From PVC group bacterium (ex Bugula neritina AB1) (lineage in GTDB: Bacteria; GCA-001730085): 27,349 bases of DNA. Shown here piece by piece: positions 8,086-15,287 of this stretch; the first letter of the stretch is position 1; each line of letters opens with the position of its first letter. Location of the stretch: positions 1-27,349 of the forward strand of contig MDLB01000089.1 of NCBI GenBank assembly GCA_001730085.1. The letters run 5' to 3'. Below the pieces are notes generated by a model, which was not told the origin of the DNA, made no database searches, and was given only the letters and a program-made list of their open reading frames with translations. Both the position numbers and the translations under genes were made by a program.

Positions 8086-10461
8086 TTAAGCTTTTTGTAT
8101 CAAAACAGCCCAATGATCATCCTCTTTATCCAAAGATAGGACAGCATGACCTTCTTGGCTCACCGATCTCGGAACATTTTCAACAGGAGAACCATCATCT
8201 AACCAGATCAAAAGAGTTTCCCCTTTTTTCATAGAAGCCATCGTGATTTTTACCTTAACAAAGTTGATTGGGCAACCGACACCACGTAAATCTTTGAATT
8301 GGTCAGCCTTAGACCCGGTATCTTTTTGAGCGACACTTTCTTCTTTTTTTGCATTATATGACTGACCCAAAATATTACCCTCTTTATCTAAAAAGCGTAA
8401 AGAGTCATCCATACTTTTATGCAAAGCCTTCACCGCCTGAGAAAGATCTAAAACCTCTTCATATCGATCCAAAAGTTCATCCATTTTTTTCTCTTTAGCG
8501 ACCAAAACTATACTCGTAAACTTCTCTTCCACCAAGTCTGTCCTTATAAAGTGCTGGATAAAGTTATCAAATATTTCTTCATCCGTTTTGGCCTCTATAC
8601 CTCTCGTCACCAAAAGCATCCTAGATGAAGAAAAAATAAGTCGATATAACGCCTGAGTCTTGGCCTCTTTCTCTGATTCAGATTCAAAATGAGCCACCTC
8701 TTCCTTGACAATTTTTAAATCCACATCAATCATGTCAAACATACCGGCAGAACACTCAGCCTTTTGCCCTTTCAATAAGGAAAAAGAATCCTTGGAACCC
8801 CAGTCAAAATAATATTTTTCATTTTCATCTTTAGTCGGTAGTTCTCTAAACTGATCACATACAGCATGAATATCATCCTGCCCCTCAGCATCAATATATT
8901 CATGAAAATATTGATATTTATGCTTTTTTTCTAAGTATCTGCCTAAAAATGTTTTGACAAAAAGAGGCAAGTCTTTCGCCGCAACCTCATCAACTTTGAT
9001 CGCAAATCGCGTTTGACCTTCATCAGAGATCGCTCCAGCTAAAATGTTATATCCAGGCATCATATCTTTACCTTTACGCATAACTTTACCGAAAAAACCT
9101 AAATCTGCAACATGATGGCACCCACAAGTATTAGGGCAGCCCGAAATATGAATCTTCACATCAGACAAAGCATCCAAATCTAAGTCACTTTTACGTAAAA
9201 TATCTTGGATTTGAGGAGTAACCCCTCGAGGCAAGCATATCCCTAATTTACAGGTATCAGCACCTGTACAAGCAATCATAGGCGCAAACATCTTGGGATC
9301 TTTAGACAAAGAAGTGATCGAATCAACCAACTTATAAATATTTCCCAAGTACATTTCTGGAATATTTCGGATATGAAAATTTTGATCAACCGAAAAACGT
9401 AAAATATTACTCCCAAAATTTTCTAATTCATCGGCTATTTTTTCACCGTCAGGCCCTTCAATATCCCCTAAGTTCAAAGGAACTTCTATCATATAAAGAC
9501 CTTCTTGTTTTTGAGGTTTGGTATACCTTTTTTTCCAAAGATCAAATTCTTCACCTTCAACCTTGATAGCCTCGTGATTCTTTTTGACTTCAGAAGAATT
9601 AAGAATAGGCTCTAAAACAAGGTTCAGCTCTTTTCTATTCTCATATTCCTTGTACTCTTCATGAAATTTTTTTAAAAAATCATCCTTGCCCAGTTTATCC
9701 CATAAGAATTTCAACTTAGCTTTGCTTCTTTGTCTACGATTTCCATATTTGTCAAACATAATCTTAATGGCTTTAGAAATCGCATAAACCTTATCTTCTG
9801 TAACAAAGTCAAATAAAACTTGTCCTAACAGAGGTTTGGAGCCTTGTCCTCCTGCACAATAAACTTTAAAACCCAACTGCCCGTCTCTTTCTTTGGCTAT
9901 AAAACCCAAGCAAGTTACAGCCGCTCTTGATGTATCTGTATCATTGTTAGAAAAAGCGATTTTAAACTTTCGGGGCAAATTCCAAGAATCTTTTTCACTG
10001 ATCATACGACTTGTAAGAGCCACCGCATATGGTGAAACATCAAAAACCTCATCTCGACTAACACCTGAATCGTAAGATGCCAAAACATTACGAACCGTGT
10101 TTCCGCCTCCTCCTCTAGGAGAGAGTCCAACAGAAATCAACTCTTCATAAACCGTGATTACGTTCTCCAAGTCTACATAATGCAACTGCATTTCTTGACG
10201 TGTCGTGACATGAACTTCACCCGAACCATACTTTTGAGCCAATTGAGAAACTTTCCGTAACTGCTCTGGAGTAACTCCTCCAGAAGCACAACGAATACGA
10301 ACCATATGTGTTTTAGGCTTGCGTTGTTCATAAATACCATGGGCAACACGAACACCCTTAAACTTAACTTGGTCCATTTTCCCTTCTTGATACTCACCTA
10401 TTTGTTGATCAAAAAGATCTATTTCTTGTGTAAGATTCTCGGGGATTTCATAAAACTTCAT
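8086..10461 (-). CDS. Siroheme sulfite (nitrite/sulfite) reductase fused to a C-terminal TusA sulfur-carrier domain
   Basis: A 791-residue fusion. Residues 1 to about 540 are a nitrite/sulfite reductase: ferredoxin-like halves with TTRQEMQLHYV (86-96), GGGGNTVRNV and LRFSVDQNFHIRNI, and the siroheme/4Fe-4S cysteines C398, C404, C442 and C446 in ACTGADTCKLGI and SGCPNTCGCHH. This predicts six-electron reduction of sulfite to sulfide. Residues about 555-695 are helical, with LIFSSSRMLLVTRGIEAK, and look HEPN-like; this call is tentative. A short linker follows, then residues 722-791 form a TusA/SirA-type domain (DLRGVGCPINFVKVK) with active cysteine C730. The fusion suggests the product sulfur is handed to a persulfide carrier instead of being freed. 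No flavoprotein subunit is adjacent, so ferredoxin may be the donor. AAGGA precedes the ATG by ten bases. Confidence 0.92.
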   Translation of the reverse strand: MKFYEIPENLTQEIDLFDQQIGEYQEGKMDQVKFKGVRVAHGIYEQRKPKTHMVRIRCASGGVTPEQLRKVSQLAQKYGSGEVHVTTRQEMQLHYVDLENVITVYEELISVGLSPRGGGGNTVRNVLASYDSGVSRDEVFDVSPYAVALTSRMISEKDSWNLPRKFKIAFSNNDTDTSRAAVTCLGFIAKERDGQLGFKVYCAGGQGSKPLLGQVLFDFVTEDKVYAISKAIKIMFDKYGNRRQRSKAKLKFLWDKLGKDDFLKKFHEEYKEYENRKELNLVLEPILNSSEVKKNHEAIKVEGEEFDLWKKRYTKPQKQEGLYMIEVPLNLGDIEGPDGEKIADELENFGSNILRFSVDQNFHIRNIPEMYLGNIYKLVDSITSLSKDPKMFAPMIACTGADTCKLGICLPRGVTPQIQDILRKSDLDLDALSDVKIHISGCPNTCGCHHVADLGFFGKVMRKGKDMMPGYNILAGAISDEGQTRFAIKVDEVAAKDLPLFVKTFLGRYLEKKHKYQYFHEYIDAEGQDDIHAVCDQFRELPTKDENEKYYFDWGSKDSFSLLKGQKAECSAGMFDMIDVDLKIVKEEVAHFESESEKEAKTQALYRLIFSSSRMLLVTRGIEAKTDEEIFDNFIQHFIRTDLVEEKFTSIVLVAKEKKMDELLDRYEEVLDLSQAVKALHKSMDDSLRFLDKEGNILGQSYNAKKEESVAQKDTGSKADQFKDLRGVGCPINFVKVKITMASMKKGETLLIWLDDGSPVENVPRSVSQEGHAVLSLDKEDDHWAVLIQKA

Positions 10462-10483
10462 AACACTTAATTCCTTAAAAAAA

Positions 10484-10879
10484 TCACAAAATCTCTAACT
10501 CTTGAATTTCAACTTCTACATCTCTTATTTTAAAAGCTTTTATACTTTGCACCCCATCTTTAAGAGATAAAATCACATAACTAATAGTCGGGTCATATGC
10601 CAGCCGTATATCCTCATCCGAAGGACGTGCCGGAGTAGACGGGTGACTATGATAACAAGCCATCAAAGCAAGTCCCAAAGACCTCATATCTTTTACCGCA
10701 AGCAATTGTTCTTTAGGATCCATCGAAAAATGTTCCGGTGAAGCATCGGTATTCGTGAGAGGATAGTGCTTAAAAACCTCACCATCTTTTCCCGCTAAAA
10801 AACCACAAACCTCATTAGGCAAACCATCTTTTGCTTGATCAAAAAGACTGTTCACAATCGCTTGACTTATCTTTATCAT
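10484..10879 (-). CDS. JAMM/MPN+ (M67, Mec/HcyD-like) metallopeptidase
   Basis: A 131-residue zinc metallopeptidase of the Mov34/JAMM family. The catalytic Glu is in NEVCGFLAG (E23) and the zinc motif HxHPx6SxxD is complete: H77, H79, S87, D90. Small stand-alone JAMM proteins in sulfur clusters cleave after the Gly-Gly end of ubiquitin-like sulfur carriers. Mycobacterial Mec frees cysteine from CysO-Cys, and HcyD and QbsD act on the carriers of the Wolinella and quinolobactin systems. Here the carrier encoded three genes upstream ends GGGQR, so this enzyme is the obvious candidate for trimming the tail, releasing product, or both. A GGAG site lies five bases before the ATG, and the gene sits between the E1-like gene and the sulfite reductase. 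Confidence 0.88.
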   Translation of the reverse strand: MIKISQAIVNSLFDQAKDGLPNEVCGFLAGKDGEVFKHYPLTNTDASPEHFSMDPKEQLLAVKDMRSLGLALMACYHSHPSTPARPSDEDIRLAYDPTISYVILSLKDGVQSIKAFKIRDVEVEIQELEIL

Positions 10880-10904
10880 GATCTCTCCTTGAATCTCTTA
10901 GCAA

Positions 10905-11708
10905 TCACTTCAAATCACAAACAGGTGCTACAATATCTTCCAACTCTTTTATAGAGGCATTCTCTCCACAAACACCACATTCAGGATTTTTGGAAAAAGC
11001 AACCTCACGAAATTTCATGGTTTTAGCATCAAAGCTTAAAAGTCGATCCGTTAAAAGATCTCCTACCTCGGTAATAAACTTCAAGGCTTCTGCGGCCTGG
11101 ATCGTCCCAAGCATTCCTGCGATCGCTCCCAAAACGCCTGCTTGAGAGCAGGTAGGTACAGCGTTAGCAGGCGGTGGCTTTAAAAACACACACCGATAAC
11201 ATGCCGATGTGTTAGGCAAAACTGTCATTGTTTGACCAGCAAAACGAAGAATCCCTCCATGAGAAAAAGGTTTTTTTTCCAAAACACATGCATCATTAAC
11301 TAAAAATTTAATACCAAAAGTGTCGGTACCATCAATAACAAAGTCCCATCCGCGTATCATCTCACGTATATTTTGAGCATCTGCAAATTCTTTTATTTTA
11401 ACAACAGAAACATCTGGGTTAATAGACTTTATCTTCTTCTCCGAAGAATCCACCTTCGGCACCCCTATATCTTCTGTGAAGTGAATAATCTGACGCTGAA
11501 GATTAGAAAGGTCAACATTATCTGCATCCACAAGTCCAATCGTTCCTACACCTGCGGCTGCCAAGTACATCGCAATAGGAGCACCTAGCCCTCCTGCCCC
11601 AATAAGCAAAACTTTGGATTCGTTTATTTTTATCTGACCTTCCAATCCCACATCCTGCAAAAGAATATGTCTTGAGTATCTTTCTATTTGCTCTTCATTC
11701 AAGTCCAT
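10905..11708 (-). CDS. E1-like adenylyltransferase (MoeB/ThiF/HcyF type)
   Basis: A 267-residue enzyme (counted from the ATG at 11708) that adenylates the C-terminal glycine of a ubiquitin-like sulfur carrier before thiocarboxylation. It shows RYSRHILL, the nucleotide loop GAGGLGAP (37-44), DADNVDLSNLQRQ, GTDTF, two zinc CxxC pairs (C170/C173 and C244/C247) and a PTCSQAGVLG segment with a candidate active-site cysteine, C187. There is no rhodanese domain, so sulfur must come from elsewhere, plausibly the reductase-TusA protein. A GTG four codons upstream (11720) is an alternative start: AGGA precedes it, while AAAGGTG lies nine bases before the ATG. Context with the carrier, MetY and the JAMM peptidase favours an HcyF-like role over molybdopterin synthesis. 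Confidence 0.88.
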   Translation of the reverse strand: MDLNEEQIERYSRHILLQDVGLEGQIKINESKVLLIGAGGLGAPIAMYLAAAGVGTIGLVDADNVDLSNLQRQIIHFTEDIGVPKVDSSEKKIKSINPDVSVVKIKEFADAQNIREMIRGWDFVIDGTDTFGIKFLVNDACVLEKKPFSHGGILRFAGQTMTVLPNTSACYRCVFLKPPPANAVPTCSQAGVLGAIAGMLGTIQAAEALKFITEVGDLLTDRLLSFDAKTMKFREVAFSKNPECGVCGENASIKELEDIVAPVCDLK

Positions 11709-11734
11709 TTCAAAGTTCACCTTTTTCCTAAAGT

Positions 11735-12979
11735 TTATTGTAGTGCAGAATCTAATGCTCGAATAATATCATCTGAAGATTCCAAGCCAACCGACAACCT
11801 AACAAGGCCCTCTGTTACCCCAAAATCTTTTTTTTGTTCTTCGCTATGATCTGCGTAAATCGTTGAGTCAGGGTGTATTATAAGAGTTTTTGCATCACCT
11901 ATATTCGCCAAATTAGAAATAAAATCACGCTTGTCAATCAAAGAAAAAGCTCTCTCACGCGTCCCAACATCAAAACTTAAAAGCCCTCCAAAGTACTTTC
12001 CAAATTGCTCAACAGCTGTTAAATGCCAAGGGCTAGAGCTTAAACCCGCATAATGCACCTTGAGAACTTTGTCGTGATTTTCCAAAAACTGTGCGACTTT
12101 CAAAGCATTTTCTGAATGTTTTTTCATCCTTACAGATAAGGTCTCTAAACCTGTTAGCTGCAAAAAGGCATTTTGAGGAGATAAACAAGGCCCCATATTG
12201 ATCAAAACTTGTTTCCTCAACTTAGCTAAAAAAGCAACAGCTCCAAATTTTTGAAGAAAAGGTTCAAACTCTTCAAACTTTTGTCCATGAAAATCAAACG
12301 TCCCACAATCCGTGATAGATCCTCCAATCGCATTGCCATGTCCATTGATATATTTCGATGTCGAATGAACAATAATATCGGCACCATGATCTTTCGCTGT
12401 AAACAGCCAAGGGGTCGCAACCGTATTATCCAGAACAAGAGGGATTTTATACTTTTTTGCTATCTTTGAAATATTTCTAACACTTGGCACATCTATTTTA
12501 GGATTACCTATCACTTCAAAAAAGATAGCCTTTGTTTTAGCTGTGACAGCTTTTTCATAGGCATCAACATCTGAAGCTTCCACAAAAACGGGATTAATAC
12601 CAAAACGTGGAAATAAATCGTTAAAAAGAGAAAAGCAGCCTCCAAAAAGACTATTCCCACATACAAATTCATCTCCATTTTTCAAAATAGTCAACAAAGC
12701 ACAGCTCACAGCAGCCATTCCAGATGACACAGCAACTGTCCCTAAACCTTTCTCCAAAGCATTAATTCTTTGCTCTAAAGCATGAACTGTTGGATTTGCT
12801 ATCCTAGAATAAATATAGCCAAATTGACGTTGAGCAAAAACATTCGCTATATCCTTAGCCAAAGGATAAGCAAAAGCCGAAGACTGAACAGGCCCTGAAG
12901 TGGTCTCTCCAAAACAGCTATCTTTTACATTATCATTAAAGCTATGTATCTGCTCTGTTGAAAAATCATATTTTTTCAT
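11735..12979 (-). CDS. metY: O-acetylhomoserine sulfhydrylase (MetY-type, PLP)
   Basis: A 414-residue PLP enzyme of the Cys/Met metabolism family, slightly shorter than the usual ~425-430. Seen are QFGYIYSRIANPT (52-64), EKGLGTVAVSSGMAA (76-90), the LVLDNTVATP segment (181-190) and the PLP lysine in STSKYINGHG (K209). It makes homocysteine from O-acetylhomoserine, accepting sulfide or, in the Wolinella system, a carrier thiocarboxylate. It is encoded between the sulfur-carrier gene and the E1-like gene, which strongly suggests use of the carrier. The length and the NPT/ATPWLF motifs favour MetY over cystathionine gamma-synthase or MetZ; the exact substrate remains inferred. Confidence 0.9.
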   Translation of the reverse strand: MKKYDFSTEQIHSFNDNVKDSCFGETTSGPVQSSAFAYPLAKDIANVFAQRQFGYIYSRIANPTVHALEQRINALEKGLGTVAVSSGMAAVSCALLTILKNGDEFVCGNSLFGGCFSLFNDLFPRFGINPVFVEASDVDAYEKAVTAKTKAIFFEVIGNPKIDVPSVRNISKIAKKYKIPLVLDNTVATPWLFTAKDHGADIIVHSTSKYINGHGNAIGGSITDCGTFDFHGQKFEEFEPFLQKFGAVAFLAKLRKQVLINMGPCLSPQNAFLQLTGLETLSVRMKKHSENALKVAQFLENHDKVLKVHYAGLSSSPWHLTAVEQFGKYFGGLLSFDVGTRERAFSLIDKRDFISNLANIGDAKTLIIHPDSTIYADHSEEQKKDFGVTEGLVRLSVGLESSDDIIRALDSALQ

Positions 12980-13017
12980 ATTTTTTATCTCAAAACTCAG
13001 CTCAAGTTATCAGAATC

Positions 13018-13045
13018 GTTCGCATCAACGTACCTTGTAGCGAAC
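13018..13045. repeat. Intercistronic hairpin between the sulfur-carrier gene and metY
   Basis: A perfect six-base inverted repeat, GTTCGC/GCGAAC, with a 16-base loop lies in the 80 bp between the two genes. There is no T run, so it is not a simple terminator. CTTGAG also occurs on both sides on the minus strand. It could be an mRNA processing or stability element that sets the carrier-to-enzyme ratio; this is inference. Confidence 0.35.
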
Positions 13046-13059
13046 TCAAGCGGATTTAA

Positions 13060-13272
13060 CTATCGCTGACCTCCTCCCATAAAATACAAAAACTCAACTT
13101 TGTCTCCAGAAACAACATGGGTAGTTTCAAACTTTTCTCTATCTAAAAAAGCCCCATTCAGTTCAACAGAAACCATATCAGGCATATCGACATTTTCTTT
13201 TTTCAAAAGCTCTATAACTGTCAACTTATCACCTTCTAAAGTTTTATCCTCTCCATTGATTTTAATCTGCAT
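13060..13272 (-). CDS. ThiS/MoaD/HcyS-type ubiquitin-like sulfur carrier with GGGQR C-terminus
   Basis: A 70-residue beta-grasp protein: MQIKINGEDK, TVIELLKKENV helix, VSVELNGAFLDREKF, VSGDKVEFLYFMGGG. This is the ThiS/MoaD pattern in which the C-terminal glycine is adenylated and converted to a thiocarboxylate. Unlike mature carriers it does not stop at Gly-Gly; two residues, Gln-Arg, follow G66-G67-G68. QbsE and HcyS-type carriers also carry short tails that a JAMM peptidase removes, and such a peptidase is encoded here. A GTG two codons upstream (13276-13278) could start the protein, but GGGAG lies eight bases before the ATG at 13272 and only two before the GTG. It is placed between cysK and metY, which favours a role in cysteine or homocysteine synthesis over thiamin. 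Confidence 0.87.
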   Translation of the reverse strand: MQIKINGEDKTLEGDKLTVIELLKKENVDMPDMVSVELNGAFLDREKFETTHVVSGDKVEFLYFMGGGQR

Positions 13273-13288
13273 GATCACTTCTCCCTAT

Positions 13289-14215
13289 TTATAATTTTTC
13301 AAAAAGCGATGTGCTTAAATAGCGATCACCTAAGTCACAAATCATCGCAACAATTTTTTTACCCTTATTAAGAGGGTTACTGGCAAGTTGAAGCGCCGCA
13401 CAAATATTAGCACCACTTGAGATTCCAGCAAAAATACCTTCTTTATGTGCGAGCTCAACCGTCGTCAAACGAGCTTCCTCATTTTTCACACGGATGATTT
13501 TATCTATAATATTTTTATTAAGAATATCCGGCACAAACCCCGCACCTATACCTTGGATTTTATGAGGGCCCGAAGGTTCTCCAGATAAAACGGCAGAGTC
13601 ATTAGGCTCAACCGCAACGATTTGAACACTTGGCTTATACTTTTTTAAAGTTTCCCCAACACCTGTTATCGTACCCCCTGTGCCAACCCCAGCAACAAAG
13701 ATATCTATTTCTCCATCTGTATCTTCCCAGATCTCTTCAGCCGTCGTTTTTCTATGTATCTCTGGGTTAGACAGATTTTTAAACTGTTGCGGCATAAAAG
13801 CTTCTGGATTTTCTTTTAAAATAGATTCAGCTTCTTCAATAGCTCCCGTCATTCCCAAATGAGCAGGAGTCAGCCTCAATTCAGCTCCAAAAGCTTTAAG
13901 CATAGAGACCCTCTCTCTACTCATAGATTCAGGCATCGTTAATATCAAGCGATAGCCCTTTACTGCCGACATCCAAGCTAAGGCTATCCCAGTATTACCA
14001 CTTGTTGGTTCAACAATTAGCGATCCTTTTTTGATCAAACCTTTTTGCTCGGCAGATTGCAACATATTAAAACCAATACGATCCTTAATAGAGCCGGCTG
14101 GATTAAAAAACTCTAACTTTCCTATGAGTTCAACATCTTCGTTAGACATATTTTGTAAGCGAACCAATGGAGTTTTCCCAACTAGTTCTGTCATATCATT
14201 GGCTATACGTGCCAC
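13289..14215 (-). CDS. cysK: Cysteine synthase (O-acetylserine sulfhydrylase)
   Basis: A 308-residue PLP enzyme of fold type II. It has GKTPLVRL (13-20), the PLP lysine in NPAGSIKDRIG (K44), the TSGNTG loop (71-76), the GTGGTITGVG phosphate-binding loop and a final CDLGDRYLST segment. It replaces the acetyl group of O-acetylserine with sulfide to give cysteine. CysK and CysM types cannot be separated cleanly by eye. The sulfur carrier gene starts 16 bp downstream, so a CysM/CysO-like use of a thiocarboxylate is possible. The start is GTG with GGGAGG seven bases upstream. A CysK close to an Rrf2 gene recalls the CymR-CysK regulatory complex of Bacillus, but no contact can be shown here. Confidence 0.93.
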   Translation of the reverse strand: MARIANDMTELVGKTPLVRLQNMSNEDVELIGKLEFFNPAGSIKDRIGFNMLQSAEQKGLIKKGSLIVEPTSGNTGIALAWMSAVKGYRLILTMPESMSRERVSMLKAFGAELRLTPAHLGMTGAIEEAESILKENPEAFMPQQFKNLSNPEIHRKTTAEEIWEDTDGEIDIFVAGVGTGGTITGVGETLKKYKPSVQIVAVEPNDSAVLSGEPSGPHKIQGIGAGFVPDILNKNIIDKIIRVKNEEARLTTVELAHKEGIFAGISSGANICAALQLASNPLNKGKKIVAMICDLGDRYLSTSLFEKL

Positions 14216-14232
14216 AAATAATCCTCCCTAAT

Positions 14233-14454
14233 TCATATATCTTTTTTAACAGCCACACGGCGTCCAAAAGATAAGTTATTCCAAACTCTCTCATGCCAAT
14301 AATAAAGAAGCATCTTAATTCCATTAGCGACAAAGCTAACAATAATCGACTCTTGAATATTTTTATTATAAGAGTAAACAACTATCATTGTTACAGAAAC
14401 AGCGATCAACCTCCAAGTTAATGTCTTAACAATCGACCTTTTACGTGAGTCCAT
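14233..14454 (-). CDS. DUF2061 small membrane protein
   Basis: A 73-residue protein with the DUF2061 signature: RSIVKTLTWRLIAV at the start, two hydrophobic stretches (about 15-28 and 38-47) and KMLLYYWHERVWNNLSFGRR near the end. The family's function is unknown; members sit in the inner membrane and sometimes accompany sulfate assimilation genes. Here it is the second gene of the operon, between the Rrf2 regulator and cysK. A TTG one codon upstream (14457) is an alternative start; GGGGAG is 11 bases before the ATG and eight before the TTG. A role in sulfate or sulfite handling is only suggested by position. Confidence 0.82.
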   Translation of the reverse strand: MDSRKRSIVKTLTWRLIAVSVTMIVVYSYNKNIQESIIVSFVANGIKMLLYYWHERVWNNLSFGRRVAVKKDI

Positions 14455-14488
14455 CAAAAATATTTCTCCCCATTTACACCGCTATTCT

Positions 14489-14923
14489 TCATATGGAATA
14501 CACAAAAGAGCTTTTTACGCTTGAACTTTTCTGCATCAAATCATGAAGAGATGTGCCTTCTAAATAATCAACTATACCATCGTTAAAGCGGTCCCAAAAA
14601 TCAACTAAAACTTTATCCATTTCTCCAACACAAGGTCTATCCCCCATGTTTCTATCCAAAACAGTATGATCAACCGCAATGATAATATCTTTAACTGAAA
14701 TATCCTCAGGAGGCCTTCTCAAAAAATAACCACCTGAAGATCCACGCATGCTAGAGATAATGTTTGCACTTTTCATACGAATCATTAATTGCAAAAGAAA
14801 CGAACTAGAAATATTTTTTTGACTTGAGATCTCTAACAAACTCATTTTTTTTTTAGATAGATAAACATCCGCCAAAGCCATAAGAGCCTTCAACGAATAT
14901 TCAACTTTCGCTGACAATCTCAT
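14489..14923 (-). CDS. Rrf2-family transcriptional regulator, first gene of the sulfur operon
   Basis: A 144-residue winged-helix protein: MRLSAKVEYSLKALMALAD, recognition region KNISSSFLLQLMIRMKSANII, and the Rrf2 wing RGSSGGYFLRRPPEDISVKDII. IscR-type members need three clustered cysteines to hold an iron-sulfur cluster. Only C98 is present in that stretch, so this is not a classical IscR. CymR, the Rrf2 repressor of cysteine metabolism in Firmicutes, also lacks the cluster. As the leader gene of a sulfur operon that includes cysK, it most likely controls this operon and itself. TAAGGA lies six bases before the ATG, and a near-perfect promoter with an inverted repeat at its start site is directly upstream. 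Confidence 0.9.
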   Translation of the reverse strand: MRLSAKVEYSLKALMALADVYLSKKKMSLLEISSQKNISSSFLLQLMIRMKSANIISSMRGSSGGYFLRRPPEDISVKDIIIAVDHTVLDRNMGDRPCVGEMDKVLVDFWDRFNDGIVDYLEGTSLHDLMQKSSSVKSSFVYSI

Positions 14924-14930
14924 ATTTAAT

Positions 14931-14949
14931 CCTTACTAATCCAATAAGG
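14931..14949. promoter_or_regulatory. Candidate operator: inverted repeat over the expected transcription start of the sulfur operon
   Basis: On the minus strand CCTTATTGGATTAGTAAGG forms five-base arms CCTTA/TAAGG around nine bases. It starts six bases downstream of the -10 box, over the likely start of transcription, and just before the rrf2 Shine-Dalgarno. Rrf2 proteins bind short dyads at such positions, so autorepression is likely. It is not an exact match to a published CymR or IscR box that I can confirm. Confidence 0.45.
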
Positions 14950-14954
14950 TATGT

Positions 14955-14983
14955 ATTATATGAAAAATCCAAGGTTTTGTCAA
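14955..14983 (-). promoter_or_regulatory. Near-perfect sigma-70 promoter of the rrf2-cys operon
   Basis: On the minus strand TTGACA (14978-14983), a 17-base spacer and TATAAT (14955-14960) match both consensus hexamers exactly. The ATG of the Rrf2 gene is about 25 bases from the expected start point. A promoter this strong at the head of a biosynthetic operon implies control by a repressor, for which the rrf2 product and the dyad at 14931-14949 are the candidates. Confidence 0.85.
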
Positions 14984-15287
14984 TACAAGTCCATTTAAAA
15001 AAAACTCACAAGACTAACGAAAAATAACAGCTACTCTTTCGCAAAAAAGCTCTACGAAACCCTCTGCGACATTTCGCAAAAAAATCCTTAAGCATTTTTA
15101 ACCTCTATCTTCTTTTTCAACAATCTTATTTTAAAGGGATCTGTACTAACTAAAAAACCCATAAACTTATAGATACAATTTCTCTAGAAAGAAACTATGG
15201 ATTTTTCAAAAAAAGGAATCATAACGAGTAGCAATATTAGAAATAATAAGAGTTTTAATAAATAGAAGAATCTAAAAACCTTGTTTA
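14984..15287. other. Intergenic region between the sulfur operon promoter and the OmpA-like gene
   Basis: AT-rich, with no gene I can support. It contains a direct repeat of TTTCGCAAAAAA at 15037-15048 and 15072-15083, 35 bases apart, close upstream of the rrf2 promoter, which could be regulatory. A 22-codon plus-strand frame starting at 15197 is too short and unsupported. No GC-rich terminator was found for the OmpA-like gene. Confidence 0.5.

Noticed and set aside
10905-13272. Reading the E1-like and carrier genes as thiamin (ThiF/ThiS) or molybdopterin (MoeB/MoaD) genes
   Set aside because: No thiG, thiH, thiE, moaE or other partner gene is nearby; the JAMM peptidase, MetY, CysK and sulfite reductase point to amino acid sulfur.
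14489-14923. Calling the Rrf2 protein IscR
   Set aside because: Only one of the three cluster-binding cysteines is present and no isc or suf genes follow.
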